From assembly GCF_900110065.1 (NCBI RefSeq), contig NZ_FOCI01000006.1:62001-126000 (forward strand): a DNA stretch of 64,000 nt. The letters run 5' to 3'. Source of the DNA: Loktanella fryxellensis. GTDB lineage: Bacteria > Pseudomonadota > Alphaproteobacteria > Rhodobacterales > Rhodobacteraceae. This document shows positions 60,350 through 64,000 of the stretch, one piece after another. The translations under genes and the position numbers were made by a program. Each line of letters begins with the position of its first letter. Position 1 is the first letter of the stretch. Below the pieces are notes generated by a model. That model ran no database searches. It was given only the letters and a program-made list of their open reading frames with translations, and was not told where the DNA came from.

Positions 60350-62172
60350 CCACGATTCGACTGACCGCCGCACAGGCGTTGGTGCGCTATCTGACGGCGC
60401 AGACCAACGATGCGGGCGATCTGTTCATCGCGGGCGTCTGGGCGATCTTCGGCCACGGCAACGTGGCCGGCATGGGCGAAGCACTCCACGCCCACCGCGA
60501 CAGCATCCGCACATGGCGCGGCCATAATGAGCAGACGATGTGCCATGCGGCCATCGCCTATGCGAAACAGTCGGGCCGCAGGCGTGCCATGGCGGTCACC
60601 TCCTCGATCGGGCCGGGGGCCACGAACATGGTGACGGCGGCGGCACTGGCGCACGTCAACCGCCTGCCGCTGCTGCTGCTGCCCGGCGACGTGTTCGCGA
60701 ACCGTGGCCCCGATCCTGTGCTGCAACAAATCGAGGATTTCGGCGACGGCACGGTGACTGCCAACGACTGCTTCCGCCCCGTCGTGCGCTACTTCGACCG
60801 GATCACCCGGCCGGAGCAGTTGCTGACCGCGCTCCCCCGCGCCTTTGCCGCGATGACCGATCCCGCCGATTGCGGGCCGGTGTGTCTGGCGCTGTGTCAG
60901 GACGTGCAGGCCGAGGCCTATGACTGGCCCGCCGCCTTCTTTGCCCCGCGCACATGGGGCCAGCGCCGCATCGGCGCCGACGTGGACGAGCTGTCGCGCG
61001 TGGCCCACCTGCTGCGCGGGGCCACCGCCCCGGTGATCGTGGCGGGCGGCGGCGTGCATTACGCGCAGGCCAGCGACGCGCTGCGCGCCTTTGCGGAAAA
61101 GCACGGCATCCCGGTGGTGGAAACGCAGGCGGGCAAGTCCGCGCTGCCATGGGATCATCCGCTGAACTTCGGCCCCGTGGGCGTCACAGGCGCCAGCAGC
61201 GCCAACGCGCTGTGCGAGGTGGCCGATGTGGTGCTGGGCGTCGGCACCCGGTTTCAGGATTTCACCACCGGATCGTGGGCGCTGTTCCGCAACCCCGACA
61301 GGCGGCTGGTCAGCCTGAACGTCGCCGCCTACGACGCGATGAAGCATGGCGCGGAACCCTTGCAGACCGACGCGCGGCGCGGGCTGGCCGACCTGTCGGC
61401 AGCGCTGGGCGACCACACCGCCCCCGCCCCTGACGCGGGCCTGCGCACCGCATGGTTCGCCGCCGTCGATCCGCAGACGGCAGCGCCAGAGGACGGCAAC
61501 GCCCTGCCCACCGACGCGCAGGTGATCGGCGCGGTGCAACGCGCGTCCGGCTCCGACACGGTGGTCATGTCTGCCGCAGGCACCATGCCCGGAGAGTTGC
61601 ACAAGCTGTGGAAAGCCCCGCGCGCGGGCGGCTACCACATGGAATACGGCTTCAGTTGCATGGGTTACGAGGTGGCGGGGGCCATGGGGATCGCCATGGC
61701 GCAGCCTTCTCGCGATGTGGTCTGCATGGTGGGCGACGGCAGCTATCTGATGGCGAACTCCGAACTCGCCACGGCGGCGATGATGGGCATCCCCTTCACC
61801 CTCGTGCTGACCGACAACCGCGGCTACGGCTGCATCAACCGGCTCCAGATGGCCACCGGCGGGGCAGAGTTCAACAACCTGCTCGCCACCTCGCATCACA
61901 CGACACCGTCGCGGATCGACTTTGCCGCCCATGCGGCGGCCCTCGGCGCAGACAGCCTGCATGTGACGGGGATCGCCGCGCTGGAGGCGGCCTTGGCCGT
62001 CAAACCCACCGACCGCCCCCGCGTCGTCGTCATCGACACCGACCCCTATCCCAGCACGCCCGACGGCGGGTATTGGTGGGACGTGGCGGTGCCGCAGGTG
62101 TCCGACAGGGCAGAGGTCACGGACGCGCACCGGGCCTATGCCGCGATGCTCGGCACACGTATTTCCGGCTGA
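60346..62172 (+). CDS. iolD: 3D-(3,5/4)-trihydroxycyclohexane-1,2-dione hydrolase IolD
   Basis: IolD is a thiamine-diphosphate enzyme that opens the ring of 3D-trihydroxycyclohexane-1,2-dione to 5-deoxy-D-glucuronate. The 608-residue protein has the acetolactate-synthase-like three-domain layout: an N-terminal Pyr domain ([30 protein letters not shown]), a central Rossmann-like domain ([13 protein letters not shown]) and a C-terminal PP domain with the ThDP motif [14 protein letters not shown] (~460-473) and [14 protein letters not shown] at 60346 overlaps the iolC stop (ATGA). Confidence 0.96.
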   Translation: MTTIRLTAAQALVRYLTAQTNDAGDLFIAGVWAIFGHGNVAGMGEALHAHRDSIRTWRGHNEQTMCHAAIAYAKQSGRRRAMAVTSSIGPGATNMVTAAALAHVNRLPLLLLPGDVFANRGPDPVLQQIEDFGDGTVTANDCFRPVVRYFDRITRPEQLLTALPRAFAAMTDPADCGPVCLALCQDVQAEAYDWPAAFFAPRTWGQRRIGADVDELSRVAHLLRGATAPVIVAGGGVHYAQASDALRAFAEKHGIPVVETQAGKSALPWDHPLNFGPVGVTGASSANALCEVADVVLGVGTRFQDFTTGSWALFRNPDRRLVSLNVAAYDAMKHGAEPLQTDARRGLADLSAALGDHTAPAPDAGLRTAWFAAVDPQTAAPEDGNALPTDAQVIGAVQRASGSDTVVMSAAGTMPGELHKLWKAPRAGGYHMEYGFSCMGYEVAGAMGIAMAQPSRDVVCMVGDGSYLMANSELATAAMMGIPFTLVLTDNRGYGCINRLQMATGGAEFNNLLATSHHTTPSRIDFAAHAAALGADSLHVTGIAALEAALAVKPTDRPRVVVIDTDPYPSTPDGGYWWDVAVPQVSDRAEVTDAHRAYAAMLGTRISG

Positions 62173-62197
62173 TGGCCACCACACAACAGGACTGCAC

Positions 62198-63100
62198 ATG
62201 ATCCGCTTCGGTACCAACCCCATCGCCTGGTCCAACGACGACGACCAGACGCTCGGCGCGCACATCACCCTCGAGCAATGCCTGACCGACGCCGCCCGCA
62301 TCGGGTTCGACGGGATCGAGAACGGGCACAAGATGCCGTGGGATGCGGGCGAGTTGCGGGCCGTGCTCGCCCCGCACGGCCTCGCCTTCGTCTCGGCGTG
62401 GTATTCGCTGCACCTGCTTACCCGCTCGGTCGAGGAGGAGATCGCCGCCATTCAGCCACATCTGGACCGGCTCAAGGCGATGGGCTGCACCGTCTGCATC
62501 GCCTGTGAGACGTCCAACGCGATCCACGGTGACGACGGGGCGTCACTGGCGCAGACGCCGGTGCTGGCGGACGACGACTGGGCGGAGTTCGGCGCCAAGG
62601 TCGAGGCGGTGGCGTCCCATTGCGCCGCAGAAGGATTGCCGCTGGTCTATCATCACCACATGGGCACCGTGGTGGAAACGCCCGCGCAGATCGACCGCTT
62701 CATGGCCGTCACCGGGCCTGCCACGCGGCTGCTGTTCGATGCGGGACACTTCTATTTCGGCGCGAACGGTGCCGACCCGGCCCCCGTCCTGCGCCGCCAC
62801 ATTGCGCGCGTCGGGCATTTCCACGCCAAGAACGTGCGCCCGGCGGTGATGGAACAGGTCCGCACGCAGGGCCTCAGCTTCCTCGAAGGGGTGCGGCGCG
62901 GCGTCTTCACCGTCCCCGGCGACGCCGAGGGCGGGGTGGACTACACCGACTGCCTGACCGTACTGGCCGAAGCCGGCTACGACGGCTGGATCGTGATCGA
63001 GGCGGAACAGGACCCCGACGTGCGCGACCCGTTCACCTACCAGTCGCTGGGTCTGAAGACGCTCAAGGACATCGCCGCCAGCGTCGGCCTGACCCACTGA
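62198..63100 (+). CDS. iolE: Myo-inosose-2 dehydratase IolE
   Basis: IolE dehydrates scyllo-inosose to 3D-trihydroxycyclohexane-1,2-dione, the substrate of IolD. The 300-residue TIM-barrel protein has [12 protein letters not shown] at the start, [57 protein letters not shown] and IVIEAEQDP; the Glu/His/Asp/Glu set is the metal site of the family. ATG at 62198 starts 25 bp after iolD. A short GC-rich stretch able to form a hairpin (GCCCGCCTTGCGGGC) lies between it and iolB. Confidence 0.95.
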   Translation: MIRFGTNPIAWSNDDDQTLGAHITLEQCLTDAARIGFDGIENGHKMPWDAGELRAVLAPHGLAFVSAWYSLHLLTRSVEEEIAAIQPHLDRLKAMGCTVCIACETSNAIHGDDGASLAQTPVLADDDWAEFGAKVEAVASHCAAEGLPLVYHHHMGTVVETPAQIDRFMAVTGPATRLLFDAGHFYFGANGADPAPVLRRHIARVGHFHAKNVRPAVMEQVRTQGLSFLEGVRRGVFTVPGDAEGGVDYTDCLTVLAEAGYDGWIVIEAEQDPDVRDPFTYQSLGLKTLKDIAASVGLTH

Positions 63101-63159
63101 CGCGCCCGCCCCGCCCGCCTTGCGGGCCGGGCCGCGCCCTCTGAAAGGACCCCGAACCC

Positions 63160-63987
63160 ATGTCAGACCTGCTGCGCCGCCCCACCGGCACCACCGGCCA
63201 TGTCCATGCAATCACCCCCGACAGCGCCCGCGGCCCCTTGTCGCCGGGCTGGGCCTATGTCGGGTTCGACCTGCACCGCCTGTCGCCCGGTGACCGGGTC
63301 GTGGCGCAGACGGGTGACCGCGAAGCGATCCTCGTGCTCGTCGAAGGTCGCGCGCGGATCACCGCAGGCGGTACGGAGTTCGGAGAGATGGGCGAGCGGA
63401 TGAACGTCTTCGAAAAATCGCCGCCGCATGCCCTTTATGTGCCGAACGCCAGCGATTGGCAGGCTGTGGCGACGACCGCCTGCACGCTGGCGGTCTGCAC
63501 CGCGCCGGGGCGGTCCGGCCACGCCGCCCGCCGCCTCGGCCCCGACGGCATCACGCTGACCCCGCGCGGACGCGGCACCAACACCCGCCACATCAACAAC
63601 ATCGCGATGGAGGATCGCGACGTGGCCGACAGCCTGCTGGTGACCGAGGTGTTCACCCCCGCCGGTCACTGGTCGTCCTACCCGCCGCACCGCCACGACC
63701 ACGACGACTTCCCCACCATCACCTATCTGGAAGAGACGTATTACCACCGCCTGAACCCCGCGCAGGGTTACGGCCACCAGCGGATCTTTACCGAGGATGG
63801 GACGCTGGATGAAACCCTGTCGGTGTCCGACCACGACGTGACGCTGGTGCCGCGCGGGCATCACCCCTGCGCCGCCCCCTACGGATACGAGATGTATTAC
63901 CTCAACGTCATGGCCGGGCCGCGCCGCAACTGGCGGTTCGTGAACCACCCCGACCACGCGTGGATCGCGGAGCGGGACGCGGGCTGA
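63160..63987 (+). CDS. iolB: 5-deoxy-glucuronate isomerase IolB
   Basis: IolB isomerises 5-deoxy-D-glucuronate to 5-dehydro-2-deoxy-D-gluconate, the IolC substrate. The 275-residue bicupin shows YVGFDLHRLSPGDRV and VFEKSPPHALYVP in the first cupin and the metal-binding pattern SSYPPHRHDHDDF with YYHRLNPAQGYGHQRIFT in the second, then VPRGHHPCAAPYGYEMYYLNVM. ATG at 63160 follows GAAAGGACC. It is the last gene in the window. iolA (methylmalonate-semialdehyde dehydrogenase) is not seen and may lie downstream or elsewhere. Confidence 0.96.
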   Translation: MSDLLRRPTGTTGHVHAITPDSARGPLSPGWAYVGFDLHRLSPGDRVVAQTGDREAILVLVEGRARITAGGTEFGEMGERMNVFEKSPPHALYVPNASDWQAVATTACTLAVCTAPGRSGHAARRLGPDGITLTPRGRGTNTRHINNIAMEDRDVADSLLVTEVFTPAGHWSSYPPHRHDHDDFPTITYLEETYYHRLNPAQGYGHQRIFTEDGTLDETLSVSDHDVTLVPRGHHPCAAPYGYEMYYLNVMAGPRRNWRFVNHPDHAWIAERDAG

Positions 63988-64000
63988 TCGCAGCTTTGTC

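Noticed and set aside
63100-63159. Rho-independent terminator between iolE and iolB
   Set aside because: A GC hairpin (GCCCGC-CTT-GCGGGC) is possible, but there is no U-tract and iolB follows in the same direction with its own ribosome site, so termination is unlikely.
1-64000. Insertion sequences, phage genes, tRNA or rRNA genes, toxin-antitoxin pairs
   Set aside because: No transposase, integrase, terminal repeat, tRNA cloverleaf or rRNA sequence was recognised; gene content and composition look chromosomal throughout.

Overview
The window comes from a high-GC (about 65-68%) alphaproteobacterium, almost certainly a Rhodobacteraceae (roseobacter-type) species. The evidence is the aerobic CobG/CobF-type cobalamin pathway, the RTX-Hint protein remnant, the BLUF protein, the imelysin/di-heme operon and the rhizobial-style IolR operators. 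Genes are densely packed and most same-strand neighbours overlap by ATGA or TGATG, so long translationally coupled operons dominate.

Layout. 1-5570: catabolic regulators and enzymes: a cut-off NAD(P)-dependent dehydrogenase, a LysR regulator, a hisD-like/SDR/lacI operon and a TetR regulator. 5655-9676: an aldo/keto reductase divergent from tetR, a short BLUF photoreceptor and a decayed RTX-Hint gene. 9691-13531: an FAH-family hydrolase and a three-gene GtrB/GtrA/GT87 glycosyltransfer module. 13799-18750: an imelysin / di-heme oxidoreductase / imelysin / DUF1513 operon, probably iron-related. 18754-27129 (all minus): a five-gene operon with two flavoproteins (one a photolyase-like protein with apparently swapped domain order) and two methyltransferases, then a FhuF-type ferric reductase, then a four-gene operon of largely unknown function headed by a Tat-exported FAD oxidase.

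27234-48868: almost all of the oxygen-dependent cobalamin pathway. A cobalamin riboswitch (41420-41610, minus) precedes DUF1636-cobW-cobN-cobG-cobH-cobI-cobJ. cobK lies inverted between cobJ and cobL, and cobL-cobE-cobM-cobB-cobA-cobF continues on the minus strand. On the other side are cobO-cobQ (plus), cobD-cbiB and a GHMP kinase (minus), and cobU-cobT-cobS (plus). Together these cover uroporphyrinogen III to adenosylcobalamin, except the CobS/CobT chelatase partners of CobN, a cob(II)yrinate reductase and lower-ligand (DMB) synthesis, which are not in the window.

48865-64000: myo-inositol (perhaps inositol glycoside) catabolism. A minus operon carries two Gfo/Idh/MocA dehydrogenases (one IolG), a TIM-barrel isomerase and a GH3 beta-glucosidase. 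A divergent RpiR-type regulator (IolR-like) is followed by an ABC sugar importer and iolC-iolD-iolE-iolB. Two GGAA-N6-TTCC-type sites, one in the divergent promoter region and one before the transporter, tie the whole locus to this regulator.

Most notable: the inverted cobK, whose start codon shares a CATG with cobL and whose 3' end overlaps cobJ; the domain-swapped photolyase-like protein in a two-flavoprotein/two-methyltransferase operon; a BLUF gene with an ideal ribosome binding site in front of an ATC codon; a likely CTG start for cobQ; and the GH3 enzyme embedded in an inositol regulon.
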